Positions 11,198 through 22,720 of a stretch of DNA of 64,000 nt are shown here, in pieces. Below the pieces are notes generated by a model, which was not told the DNA's origin, searched no databases, and saw nothing but the letters and a program-made list of their open reading frames with translations. The stretch is from contig NC_081541.1 of NCBI RefSeq assembly GCF_901000735.1, forward strand, positions 37,969,142 through 38,033,141. Reading direction: 5' to 3'. The stretch's first letter is position 1; the number at the start of each line of letters is the position of its first letter. Made by a program: the position numbers and the translations under genes. This stretch comes from Corylus avellana. Its lineage: Eukaryota > Streptophyta > Magnoliopsida > Fagales > Betulaceae.

Positions 11198-11582
11198 AAA
11201 TTAAAAGCAAAATTAACAAAAAAAAAACAAAACAAAACAAAATTAAAAAAAAAAAAAAAAAACTTACTAATATGCAGACTCGAATGACCCTGCTTGAAAC
11301 GAAAGAAAAAAAAAATCAGATCTATAATTAGTGTAGTGACTGTGCTGCTCTCTGGATGTGCGATCGCTCGCACCATAAGGTGCGCTCGATCGCCCTGTTG
11401 GGCACTCGAGCACACCTCTAGAGGCAAAACAGGAACTGCGGAAAAAACATAAAACTTTAAAACAAAAAAAAAATAATAAAGGAAAAACCAAAATTGAAAA
11501 ATTGAAAATTAAAATAACTCAACTAAAGGAAAATAATTCTAAATAAAATTTGCCTCAATCCCCGGCAACGGCGCCAGAAACT
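11198..11582 (-). mobile_element. Leader and PBS of a minus-strand gypsy element (alpha family)
   Basis: On the minus strand the primer binding site TGGCGCCGTTGCCGGGGA (11559-11576) directly follows the LTR that starts at 11583. It is complementary to the 3' end of plant tRNA-Asp, as in Athila-type elements. The leader contains three CGATCG-type motifs at 11355-11415, like the leader at 18120-18215. The internal region is lost in the N gap. Confidence 0.75.
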
Positions 11583-12923
11583 TGTTGTTACAAATATCTA
11601 CCTAAATTAATAGGCAAATAATTGTATATTTTACCCGCAAGTGCACGAGGTCAACATAGTAGTATAGGGTGCAAGTACGGGGTCATTCCCACGAGGATTG
11701 CTAAATTTTGTCTAAAATAAATTCCAAAAGTAAAGTAAAACAAAGATTGATTTTTGATTTGATAATAATGAAAAGGTAGGGCTTTGATATCCACCACTAA
11801 TTATATTTAGATAATATATTAATATGCCAATGTTTTGATCATGTTATGTATATCTAATGTTTGTCAACATAAGGGCATGGGTGTATACTCCTTAAGCTAT
11901 AGATTTTCATAAGCAACGAGTTAGGCATATGTGTATACTCCAACTCATTTCTTTCTTAAAGGATTTAGCATGGGTGTATACTAAGTTGTTCTTTAAGAAA
12001 GCACAATTCTGTGGAAATCGACAAACACATGAGGCCTAGGGCATGGGTGTATACTTCCGGTTCCCCATGTCGATTAACCCAAGAACCCGGTGTGGATTTC
12101 TTTTGTTAATTTTATTAAACCTAGGACTCGGTCATCCAAATTAGTATAACTAACTAGTCCATACCACGTGCATATGTTGATCAGGCACACATATATGAGG
12201 AATTCATGAAAGCAGGCATTAATCAAGTTAAATATCACAACATGATCATCACAAGGGCGCCGATATTGAATATTAACTAAACATAACTAGGGCGTCAATC
12301 TAGCTCTACTAAATAAATTAGTTACACATAAGTTTGATGTTAAACATCTTCAGAAAATAAAAGAAAGCAAAAGAATAAACCCGAAACTTGAACTTGAAGA
12401 GCTCCAATTCTTCTCCTTGGAAAGTGTGTATATTCTAGAGGCTTAAGGGTCTATTTATAGGCCTTAGGAATACTCTAGAAACCCTAAAAATCGGAGGGTT
12501 TGAACCCTAGTTCGCACAAAGTTACAAAACCCTAAAAGTTGCACTTTCCATAATAAGGCTGGCAGCTGACTTGCCCATCAAGCACGGGTGCGCTTGATCG
12601 CAGTCCGTGTGCGATCGATTGCAAGTCTGCGATCGATCCTCTTTGTGCTAACGCTCGATCGCAGGTGCCATGTGCATTGTGGTCCTTGCCTGTAGTGCTC
12701 TCGATCGCAGCTCCCCTACGATTGATCGCACAATCAGAGCCTTCCAATTTCCCAAAATAGCTCTTTTTAAGTCCAAAACTTATGAGATTGCTTCTTTTTC
12801 TTCCAATGTCCCACAAAATCAAGGAAAACACATAAAAGAGCTAAAATGACATAAATTAACTAAAACTAAAGATTAAAACATGTAAGTTAAGGGCTAAAAA
12901 TATGAATATTTTAGCACTTAACA
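11583..12923 (-). mobile_element. LTR of alpha-family gypsy element (copy A, 5' LTR)
   Basis: Plus-strand reading runs TGTTGTTACAAATATC to TTAGCACTTAACA, 1,341 bp. It contains four copies of a GCATGGGTGTATACT-like motif (about 11875-12055) and a cluster of GCGATCGATCGCA motifs (about 12580-12720). It interrupts an older alpha LTR whose sequence resumes at 12924 in mid-LTR (GCCTAGGGCATAGGTG). Confidence 0.8.
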
Positions 12924-13814
12924 GCCTAGGGCATAGGTGTCTACTCCCGGTTCCCCATGTTGATTAACCCAAGAACCCATGATGGATTTTTTTTGTTCCT
13001 CTTGTCAAACCCAGGACTCAATCATCCAAATTGATTTAATTAACTAGTCCATACCACATGCATATGTTGACTAGACAAACATAGATGAGGAATACAAGAT
13101 AAGAGGTATTCATCAAATTAAATACACGAAAATATAAGTGTAGCAAAGACGCCAATATTGAAATCATAAATAGACATGATTAAGGCTTCAATTGAGCCCT
13201 AATTAAAATATAAACTACATAATGAAAATAAAAGGTGGAAGAGAGAAAAACCCAAACTCCTCTTAATCTAGAATTCAGTTCCTTTCCAAAGCTTGTGCCT
13301 CTTTCTCAACACTTCTTCCTAGAAGCTAAGAGGTTTATTTATAGGCTTTAGAAGTCCTTGTTACACTAGTAAACCTAGAAAATTCGTAGGGTTTTAATCC
13401 TATTACAAGTGGGACTTAGACAACCCAAATATGGAAAGAACAACAGTCTAGCTGGCTCTTGATGTGTCACCTGCGCACGGGTGCAATCCATCGCAACCCG
13501 TGTGCGCTCGATCGCACGTTTGCTATCAAGACTCTTCTGTTGTGCGCACGATCGCACATGGCCACACTTGCTTTTCTTCTCTGGTAGTGCACTCGATCGT
13601 AGGTTCCCTGCACTCGATCGCACTGTCAGGGGCTCCAACTTTTCCCAATTCCTCTCTTTGAGCCCAAATCTTCCTGATTTACTTCCTTTCTTCCAAAAGC
13701 CTACAAAAGCATGGAAAACTCATAAAAAAACTAAAATAGAATACTTTAACAACACTGAAGGAATTAACACATATAAGTTTAAGGGCTAAAATATGAATAT
13801 TTTGGCACTTAACA
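12924..13814 (-). mobile_element. Partial 3' LTR of element alpha-1
   Basis: The later two thirds of an alpha LTR, ending GGCACTTAACA. It is followed immediately by CACCCCCAAACTT, the minus-strand polypurine tract AAGTTTGGGGGTG. It is the downstream LTR of the minus-strand element whose other LTR starts at 18403. Its first part is missing because copy A was inserted and the left side was lost. Confidence 0.75.
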
Positions 13815-14570
13815 CACCCCCAAACTTACATATTGCTAGTCCCTTAGCATTACACAACTAAAAGCAAAATGAAAAATAGAAAACAAAAAGATAAATCCAT
13901 CTTTCGTGGAATGTACGATTGCATTTAGCATATGCAACAAGCCTTTTAAACCCCTAGGAATTCCCTAGAGGACGAGTGAAGTCTCGTAAGGGTTTTCAAG
14001 AAATGTTACCCTCAAACATCATACAAGAGTTCATGTTATCCCAAAAATTAAGGTATCACTCAAGTCCACGATTTTCATTCATTAGCAAGCTTAAAAAGAT
14101 AAACTCTATATCTTCACAATAAATTGTAATCTCAAAATTCAATTTCTTACAAAAGACATGCTAAGGCATCACAAGTTCGAGACAATGTAAAGTGAACTAG
14201 CACATAAATATGAAGCTTCCAAGTATTTCCAATGTGCAATGTCTCTATATCTCAAAGTTCCCTGAAATCCCTATTAGAATGAACCTTTTTTTTTTTTTTT
14301 TTTTTTTTAATTCATCAGGTTGTGCAATGTTTGGTTCCCTTAAGCTTTCTAATTGACCCATGTACCGAGTGTTAAGTCAATGAATCCCAAACCAGATGGT
14401 TTTAGTGCATTAGGTGTAGAGACACCCCTAGGACTTACTAACTCAAGTCAAAAAGGCTACGAAACCAAACTAACCATGACATTAACCAAATCAAAAAATT
14501 TCACCTTCTGACGTGAACACTCAATGCTTTAAGGCAAGAGTCCAATTATTTAGTGAAAAGTTTATCAATG

Positions 14571-14576
<6 letters not shown>

Positions 14577-14610
<34 letters not shown>

Positions 14611-14631
14611 ATGTGTGTGTGTGTGTGTGTC
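14577..14631. repeat. (TA)n-(GT)n compound microsatellite
   Basis: A TA run is followed by a GT run inside the non-coding part of element alpha-1. Confidence 0.9.
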
Positions 14632-14940
14632 CAAAGTATCCATCTAATAAATCATCCGGTATCCATCCTAATAAATCTCAGTTCAGAAACACACACATCA
14701 TACTTTCATGTCATACCCCACAAATTATGTGCTAATGTGCTTGTGTAAGATCAGATCAAACATGTAAATTCTCAATTGTCCTAAACAAATAACCAAACAG
14801 AAAAACTCAATTATCAGATCATGTGTTCAAAATTTTAAACTCATCAATGAAATCAAAACATAATTTTTAAAGTTAACCAAACTTTTAAGTCAAACATGAA
14901 CATGCATATATATATATATATAACAAAATAATAAAAAAAT

Positions 14941-15050
14941 AAAAAAGTTTTTTTTTTCCAGTTTTATTTTATGTTTATTTTTGTTGTTGTGAAATATATA
15001 TACAACAACAAAAATAAACATAAAATAAAACTGGAAAAAAAAACTTTTTT
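14941..15050. repeat. Large hairpin in element alpha-1
   Basis: Arms 14941-14990 and 15002-15050 are reverse complements with one A/T run differing by a single base. The loop is 11 nt. The arms contain CCAGTTTTATTTTATG and its complement. It lies between gag and the 3' LTR of the element. Confidence 0.85.
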
Positions 15051-15164
15051 TATTTTTTTTTTATTTTGTTTTCTTTTCATAACAATAAAATTGGGACAAA
15101 GTGTGTGTAAATTATCTCCCATACACCCAAACTTAAATTACACATTGTCCCCAATGTGTGTATA

Positions 15165-16385
15165 TGTTGTGCCAAATACACACCAAAATTAAGAAAGAAA
15201 TAATAAAAGATAAACTAAAGCTAAAAAAAATATTAGGGTTTTGATATCTACCGCTAATCAGACTAATTAAGATAATAAGATGCCAATGCGCCAATCATAC
15301 CGGTATATTTAATGTTTTCCAATCTAAGGGTATGGGTGTCTACTCCTTAAGCTATTGATTTTTCTAAGCAACAAATTAGGCATGGATGTCTACTCTAATT
15401 CTTTTCTTTCTGAAATGATTTAGCATGAATGTCTACTAAGTTATTCTTTAAGAAAGCATAAATTTGTGAAAAATCGACAAACACATGAGGCTTAAGGCAT
15501 GGGTGTCTACTTCCAGTTCCTCATGTTAATTAACCCAAGAACCCGGCGTGGATTTCTTTTGTTACTCTTATTAAACCCAAGACTCGATCATCCAAATTGA
15601 TTTAATTAATTAACTAATCCAAACCATATGCATATGTTGATCATGCAAACACATATAAGGAATACAAGATAACAGGAACTAATCAAGTTAAATACACCAA
15701 AATATAATTGTAGCAAAGGTGTCAATATTGCAATTTTAAAAAGACATGACTAGGGCTTCAATCGAACCCTAATTAAAATATAAACTACATGATAAAAATA
15801 AAAGGTGGAAGAGAAGAAAAATCCATGCTCCTTTTGATCTAGCCTTCAGTTCCTTTCCAGAGCTTGTGCCTCTTTCTCCACACCTCCCCTAGAACCTAAG
15901 AGGTCGATTTATAGGCTTTAGAAGTCCTTGCAACACTAGTAAACCTAGGAAATTCATAGGGTTTTTCTCCTATTACAAGTGGGAGTTGGAAAATCCTAAT
16001 ATGGAAAGAATAACAGTCTGGCCGCCTCTTGATGTGTCATCTGCTCATGGGTGCGATCGATTGCAACCCGTGTGCCCTCGATCGAAGATCTGCGATCAAG
16101 ACTCTTCTGTTGTGTGCACGATCGCACATGACCGCACTTGCTTGTCTTCTCTGGTAGTACGCTTGATCACAGGTTCCCTGCGCTCGAACGCACTGTTAGG
16201 GGCTCCAACTTTTCCCAATTTCTCTCTTTGAGCCCAAATCTTCCATATTTACTTCATTTTCTACGAAAAGCCTACAAAAGCATGGAAAACACATAAAAGA
16301 ACTAAAATAGCATAAATTAATAACACTGAAGGAGCTAAAACATATAAGTTTAAGGGCTAAAATATGACTATTTTGGCACTTAACA
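15165..16385 (-). mobile_element. Solo LTR, alpha family (copy C)
   Basis: Starts TGTTGTGCCAAATAC, ends GGCACTTAACA, and is flanked by a perfect 5-bp duplication GTATA (15160-15164 and 16386-16390). The sequence on either side continues the internal region of element alpha-1. Compared with copy A it lacks about 120 bp near its left edge. Confidence 0.85.
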
Positions 16386-16962
16386 GTATACATGGAAAGA
16401 ATTTACCAAGGATATGGACGAAATTGTTTGGAATAGCAGCACACCCCCAAACTTGAATTGAGGCACACTTGTCCCTGCAAAATAAACACTAAAACAAATA
16501 AAAGGGGATCAAAAACAAAACTAAAGACAAACATAGAAATAAATTGACAAACAAATTGAAAAATGATAGGATAAACTATGGGGTGCCTCCCATGAGCGCT
16601 AAGTTTCACATCTTCAGCCAGACGGTTGTTCTCCGCTTATTCTCTTATTCCTGTCCTGAAGAAGATGCTCCAGGATTGGGTATTGTTTGGGATGGGAATT
16701 CACCTTGTTTTATTTCACTCAGCTCTTTAGCCATTTGCCCTATTTGGACTTCCAATCTTCGCATAGCTTGCTCAGTTCTTTGTATCTCTTGATTGGTTTA
16801 TGCATTGATTTGTCTTTGATCATTCATGAATTCCCGTTGCGTAGTTGCCAAGGTGCGTACCATACTCTCTAAATCATTCTGCTTTGATTCTTGGCTTGGT
16901 TGGCTTGCTTGTTGGTAGTTCCTCTGTTGCCCTTGATGGTTTAGAGAATTCTGATTGTTACT

Positions 16963-18068
16963 CTATGAGAAATTTGGGGGGTTTCCCCACCCTGGATTAT
17001 AAGTGTTGGAGTAGGGATTATTCTTGGGAGGATAGTTGTTCTGTCCCACATAACTTACTTGCTCTTGATCTGTAGATGAATACAAGGGGCAAGTCTCAGT
17101 AGTGTGATCAAAATGAGAACACAAAGCACATACCTGAGGTTGCACGACTTGTTGACTAGGTGAGGTGTTTTGAGCAGTCATGGCTTCGACAATCATATCC
17201 AGCTTCCTTTCCACAACAGCCATTTGATTTGGGGGTCCACCACTCAGGTTCACTTCATACATACCCTTGCTCTTTACTCCTTGCCTCCCTTTGGATGAGA
17301 ATTGTTGGGAGTGTTTACTTAATGTCTCAAAGAGCTCTATGGCTTCCTCACTACTCTCTTCATCAGCATACCTTTGCAAGCTGAATCAACAATAACCTTG
17401 TTAATATCATTTAAACCTTCATAAAAAGCTTGTACCTGATCATCTTAAGGCATGTTGTGATGTGGACACTTAAGAAGCAGCGTATTGAAGTGGTCCCACG
17501 CTTCAAAGAACAGATCTCCATCTCTTTGTTGGAATGATTGAATCTCCCTTCTAAGTTGCCTTGTCTTTTGAGCGGGGAAGAACTTCTTTAGGAATTTGCT
17601 GGACAACTCTTCCTAACTATGAATAGATTGTGCAAGCAAAGAATTATACCACAACTTAACATTGTCTTTTAAGGAAAATGGGAATAAGACTAACCTGAGC
17701 CTCTCCAGATTTAGGCCTTGAACGTGTTGAAGCTTGCAGAGATCAAAGAACTTTCTAAGATGCAAGTTTGGATCCTCCGTAGCTGTGCCTCTGAAGTAAG
17801 TCAAGGCATTCAGTATTTGTGGGGATATGTAGTAATTGCCTTCTACCTCCAGTTGATAGGCTATGCATGACGGCTGGTTGAGGTTCTTTGGGATGAAAGA
17901 CTGCTTCATGGGCCTTCGCAGCGGTGGATTTTCTGGTAACTCTTGCATTGTTTCCTCAACTTCTTCTTCTTCTGTGTCAGAATTGTCTCTATGCCCTTGT
18001 CGAATGGTCCACTCAATTTCTGGATCAAGTGGAAAGATGGTTGGGGCTTGAGATTGACGACCTTGCAT
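16963..18068 (-). pseudogene. Gypsy gag pseudogene (Athila-like)
   Basis: On the minus strand from 18066-18068 an N-terminal half of about 150 residues contains typical gag phrases: ATEDPNLHLRKFFDLC and LVLFPFSLKDNVKLWY. After a stop near 17611 the frame continues in pieces to a second open stretch (17379-16963). That stretch carries a CCHC knuckle (CALCSHFDHTTETC) and the YNPGW/NPPNF signature found at the gag C-terminus of Athila-like elements. At least two stops or shifts break it. No pol sequence follows, which supports a non-autonomous element. Confidence 0.8.
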
Positions 18069-18487
18069 AAGAAGATTTTTCCCTTGTAGTCACAGCAGCT
18101 TCAGTACTACTGTGCGGAAGTCCACTGGAACTGCGCTCGATCGCAAGTTAGTGCGCTTGATCGCAAGTTAGTGCGCTCGATCGTACTGTGCTCAATCACA
18201 CTTGATCTCCGCTCAATCACAATAATAGAATGTCGGGTGCTGCAAGTTGAAACAGAACAAAAATAGAGAAGTAATTGGAAAACTAAAAATATATTTTTAC
18301 TTTTTCAAAACAGAATTAAAAATAAAGAATTAAGATAACCAACTAAAGGAATATAATTCTAAACAAAATTTGACACAATCCCCGGCAACAGCGCCAAAAA
18401 CTTGTTGTGCCAAATACCCACCTCAATTAATAGGCAAATACTTGATACATTTTCCTCGCAAGTGCACAAGATCAAACGATAGTATAG

Positions 18488-19836
18488 TGTTGTGCAAATA
18501 TATACCTAAATTAATAGGTAAATAATTGTATGTTTTACTTGCAAGTGCACAAGGTCAACATAGTAGTATATGGTGCAAGTACAAGATCATTCCCACAAGG
18601 ATTGCTGAATTTTCGTTTAAAAATAAATTCTTTAAGTAAAACAGAGATTGATTGAGTTGATAATGATAAAAAGGTAGAGCTTTGATATCCACCACTAATT
18701 ATATTCAACTAATATAACAATATGCCAATGCTTTGATCATGTTATGCATATCTAATGTTTGTCAACCTAAGGGCATGGGTGTATACTCCTTAAGCTATAG
18801 ATTTTCCTAAGTAACGAGTTAGGTATGGGTGTATACTCTAACTCTTCTCTTTCCTAAAGGATTTAGCATGGTATATACTAAGTTGTTCTTTAGAAAAGCA
18901 TATGTTCTATGGAAATCGACAAACACACGAGGCCTAGGGCATGGGTGTATACTCCCGGTTCCCTATGTTGATTAACCCAAGAATAGCGGTGTGGGTTCTT
19001 TTGTCACTTATGTTAAACCCAGGACTCGGTCATCCAAATTGATTTAACTAACTAGTTCATACCACATGCATATGTTGATCAGGCATACACATATGAGGAA
19101 TTCATGCAAGCAGGTATTAATCAAGTTAAATAGCACAACAAGATCATCACAAAGGTGCCAATATTGAAATATTAATTAAACATAACTAGGGCTTTAATCT
19201 AGCCCTACTAAATAAATTAGGTACACATAGAGTTTATGTTAAACATCTTCATAAAAGAAAAGAAAAGAAAAGAATAAACCCGAGACTTGAACTTGAGATC
19301 TCCTATTCTTCTCTTTTCCCAAGCCTGTCTATTCTAAAGGCTTAGGAGTCTATTTATAGGCTTTAAAAGTCCTTGGAAAAGTATTAAACCCTAGGGATTT
19401 CATAGGGTTTCAATCCTATTACAATTGGGAGTTAGAAAACCCTAATATGGAAATAGGAACATCTTAGCCGCCACCCTGGGGTCTCTCCTGTGCACGGGTG
19501 CGATCGATCGCAACTCGAGTGCGCTCGATCGCAGGTCTGCGATCGATCCTTCTTCTGGCATGTGCTCAATCACTCTTGGCCTGCTTTGTGCTATGTCCTC
19601 TCGGGTACTGCGCTCGATCGCAGGTACCCTGCGATTGATTGCAGTGTCAAGGAGTTCCAATTTTTCCCATTTTCTCTCTTTGAGCCCAAATCACCCAGTT
19701 TTACTTCATTTTCTTTCAAAAACCTGTAAAAACTTCAAAAACACAAAAAGAAATTAAAATGGCCTAATTAACTAAAACAAAAGGATTAAAACATGCAAGT
19801 TAAGGGCTGAAAATATGAATATTTTAGCACTTATCA
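18488..19836 (-). mobile_element. Solo LTR, alpha family (nested)
   Basis: 1,349 bp, TGTTGTGCAAATATATACC to TTTTAGCACTTATCA. Flanks are TATAG (18483-18487) and CATAG (19837-19841), four of five bases matching. It carries the same four GCATGGGTGTATACT-like motifs and the CGATCG cluster as copy A. Confidence 0.8.
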
Positions 19837-20931
19837 CATAGCAGGCAAATACGAGATCATTCCCACGATGATTGGTAAATTATGTTTGGAAATAATTTCC
19901 TATTTAATTAAACATATAAAATTCAATTGTCACGATTGAATTTAATATAACGAAATAAAATAAAAGATAAACTAAAACTAAAAATGGATTAGGGTTTTGA
20001 TATTCACCACTAATCAGACTAATTAAGATAATAATATGCCAATGCGCCAATCATACCGGTATATTTAATGTTTGCCAACCTAAGGATATGGGTGTCTACT
20101 CCTTAAACTATTAATTTTTCTAAGCAACGAATTAGGCATGGGTGTCTACTCTAATTCTTTTATTTCTTAAAGGATTTAGCATAGGTGTCTACTCGAATTC
20201 TTTTCTTTCTTAAAAGATTTAGCATGGGTGTCTACTAAGTTGTTATTTAAAAAAACATAAATCTGTGGAAATCGACAAACATATGAGGAGGCCTAGGGCA
20301 TGGGTGTCTACTCCCGGTTCCCCATGTTGATTAACCCAAGAACCCGGCGTGGATTTCTTTTGTTACTCTTATTAAACCCAGGACTTGATCATCTAAATTG
20401 ATTTAATTAACTAGTCCATACCACATGAATATGTGGGCCAGACAAACACATATGAGGAATACAAGATAACATGTATTAATCAAGTTAAATACACCAAAAT
20501 ATAATTGTAGCAAAGGCGCCAATTTTGAAATCATAAATAGACATGATTAGGCCTTCAATCGAGCCCTAATTAAAATATAAACTACATAATGAAAATAAAT
20601 GGTGGAAGAGAGAAAAACTCAAACTCCTCTTGATCTATCCTTCAGTTCTTTTCCAGAGCTTGTGCCTCTTTCTCCACACTTCTTCCTATAAGCAAAGAGG
20701 TCTATTTATAGGCTTTAAAAGTACTTGTTACACTAGTAAACCTAGAAAATTCGTAGAGTTTTAGTCCTATTACAAGTGGGACTTGAAAAACCCTAATATG
20801 GAAAGAACAACAGTCTGGCTGCCTCTTGATGTGTCACCTGCATATGAGTGCGATCGATCGCAACCTGTGTGTCTCGATTGCACGTATGCGATCAAGACTC
20901 TTCTGTTGTGCGCACGATCGCACATGGCCAC

Positions 20932-22466
20932 TGATAAGCGCCGAATGTTGCACATTCAAGCCCCTTAATTTGCATATGTTAATTCCTTAGCGTTGTTATT
21001 TGTTTGATTTTGTTTTGTTTTTATTGTTTTCAGGTTATAAATAAAGATGCAATTAATTCCATTAATTTTGGGGTTAAAAGCACACTTTGAGAAGACCTAG
21101 AAGATATGATTAAGCTTAGCCAATCATAACAGAGACCTATATGTTATGGTTAAGTTTAATCAAATAAAGAAAATGATTAATTCGGAATTTCTCAAATTGG
21201 AGTCAAAATCGGATTGGATTCAAATTTGGATTCTGCATATGTCTCAGTATTTTGGACATAACTTTCAGCTCAAATATCCGATTGAGGTGATTCAAGCGGC
21301 ATTTGAAATCTAACTCAAATTTATACAAATTATTTTGAAATAGTATTTTCATAATTCGGAGCACCACAAGGCCAAAATAGCCCCGCAATATAAGAACGCA
21401 ATTCTGGGCGAATCCTATTCCGATTTGAACTTAGGTTTTCTTTATCCTAATTGGATTTGGACTTAAATCTCTGAAATTTCTAGGATTACTAGGGCTACTA
21501 GGACTCTCCTAAGCCCTATAAATAGGCCTCTAAGCATTGAGAAAAAGACACACCGCTTCCTAGAGCTAGAAATCAGAAATTTCTTTGGAGCTTAGAAGAT
21601 CATGAGCGGCTAAACCCCTTCATGGGGTGTTGATGTAACACTATCCAAGCACAATGGTTTGATTGTATTTAATTTCTAGATTCTCAATTTATGCATGTTG
21701 ATTGTATAACTATGAGAATTGCCACCTTTTGATTCTGTTCTTAATTATTAAATGCAATTGTTCTTAAATTCCAAAAAATCAATATTTGTGAAATTATTCT
21801 CTTGTCTTAGAAAGTATTTTACTTTTGTTGATCTTAAATCATTCTTGTTTTCTGTGATTATGAGGATGATGGTTATACAATGGGTTTAATTGACATATGA
21901 TCAATAGGATTTCATAGGCCATGCCTAGGGAAGACGGATTGTATTACACCATAGTTTAGTGTAATTTAGGTAGACAATCAGTGCCAACCGAAAATGGGTT
22001 ATACTTATTCACTGATTGTATGTATCCTGTTAAAGAATTTGATAATTTATACTTAGGGAAGACAGGTCGTACCGCATCTTAGTGGTTAGGTGGACTATCC
22101 ATGCCAACCGAAGATAGATTATGCTTATTCTTTAATAAGGTAGTTTCTTGTTTATTTATAACATGCATAGAATGAATTTCTGGAATTAATTATGACTAGC
22201 TATTGTTGTGCGGATAGAGGTGAAGTCAATATCCTATACTCTCTCTTATTTTAAATCTCTTTTATTTTCATGCACTTTAGTTTTAAAGAAAATCAAATCA
22301 ATTATCCTTTTAATTAAGTTAATTTTAATCTTTCGAATTTTGATAATAAAACCCCTGCAATCCTTGAGGTTCGACACCTTCAATACAGCCCTATCCTACA
22401 GGATTCGTCCTATTGTGAGTGGTAATTTTATAATTGATATTTTTTGTCACAAAACTACCACGTCAG
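20932..22466 (+). mobile_element. Solo LTR, beta family (nested)
   Basis: 1,535 bp, TGATAAGCGCCGAATGTTGC to AAACTACCACGTCA, with a perfect 5-bp duplication GCCAC (20927-20931 and 22467-22471). It is clearly related to the two LTRs at 33260-34821 and 37923-39483 but more diverged. It sits in the alpha-1 LTR, so it is younger than that LTR. Confidence 0.88.
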
Positions 22467-22720
22467 CCACACTCGCTTTTCTTCTCTGGTAGGGTGCTCG
22501 ATCGCAGGTTCCCTGCGCTCAATCGCACTGTCAGGGGCTCCAACTTTTCCCAATTCCTCTCTTTGAGCCCAAATCTTCCAGATTTACTTCATTTTCTTCC
22601 AAAAGCCTACAAAAGCATGGAAAACACATAAAAGAACTAAAATAGCATACTTTAACAACATTTAAGGAATTAACACATACAAGTTTAAGGGCTAAAATAT
22701 GAATATTTTGGCACTTAACA

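Larger units (their letters stand above)
13815..18402 (-). mobile_element. Internal region of gypsy element alpha-1 (gag-only)
   Basis: Runs on the minus strand from the PBS (TGGCGCTGTTGCCGGGGA, 18379-18396) through a gag pseudogene (18068 down to about 16963) to the polypurine tract at 13815. No protease, reverse transcriptase or integrase motifs are visible between gag and the tract, only non-coding sequence related to 36600-37920 of the beta element. A solo LTR (15165-16385) is nested inside. The element therefore looks non-autonomous of the gag-only type. Confidence 0.7.
18403..22720 (-). mobile_element. 5' LTR of element alpha-1, split by two solo LTRs
   Basis: The LTR is in three pieces: 18403-18487, 19837-20931 and 22467-22720. 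The pieces join at target duplications of the inserted solo LTRs (TATAG/CATAG, and GCCAC on both sides). It starts TGTTGTGCCAAATACC next to the PBS at 18379-18396 and ends TTGGCACTTAACA. Confidence 0.8.

Noticed and set aside
11559..11576. tRNA-Asp gene, because the sequence matches the 3' end of plant tRNA-Asp
   Set aside because: Only the 3' end is present, next to an LTR border, and the same motif recurs at 18379 and 34827. It is a retrotransposon primer binding site.
12580..12730. CRISPR-like spaced repeats (CGATCG motifs)
   Set aside because: Spacing and repeats are irregular, the motifs lie inside plant LTRs, and the genome is eukaryotic.
20770..20968. 61-codon frames on both strands around the LTR junction
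   Set aside because: They cross the border between the alpha LTR and the inserted beta solo LTR, so they are chance frames.
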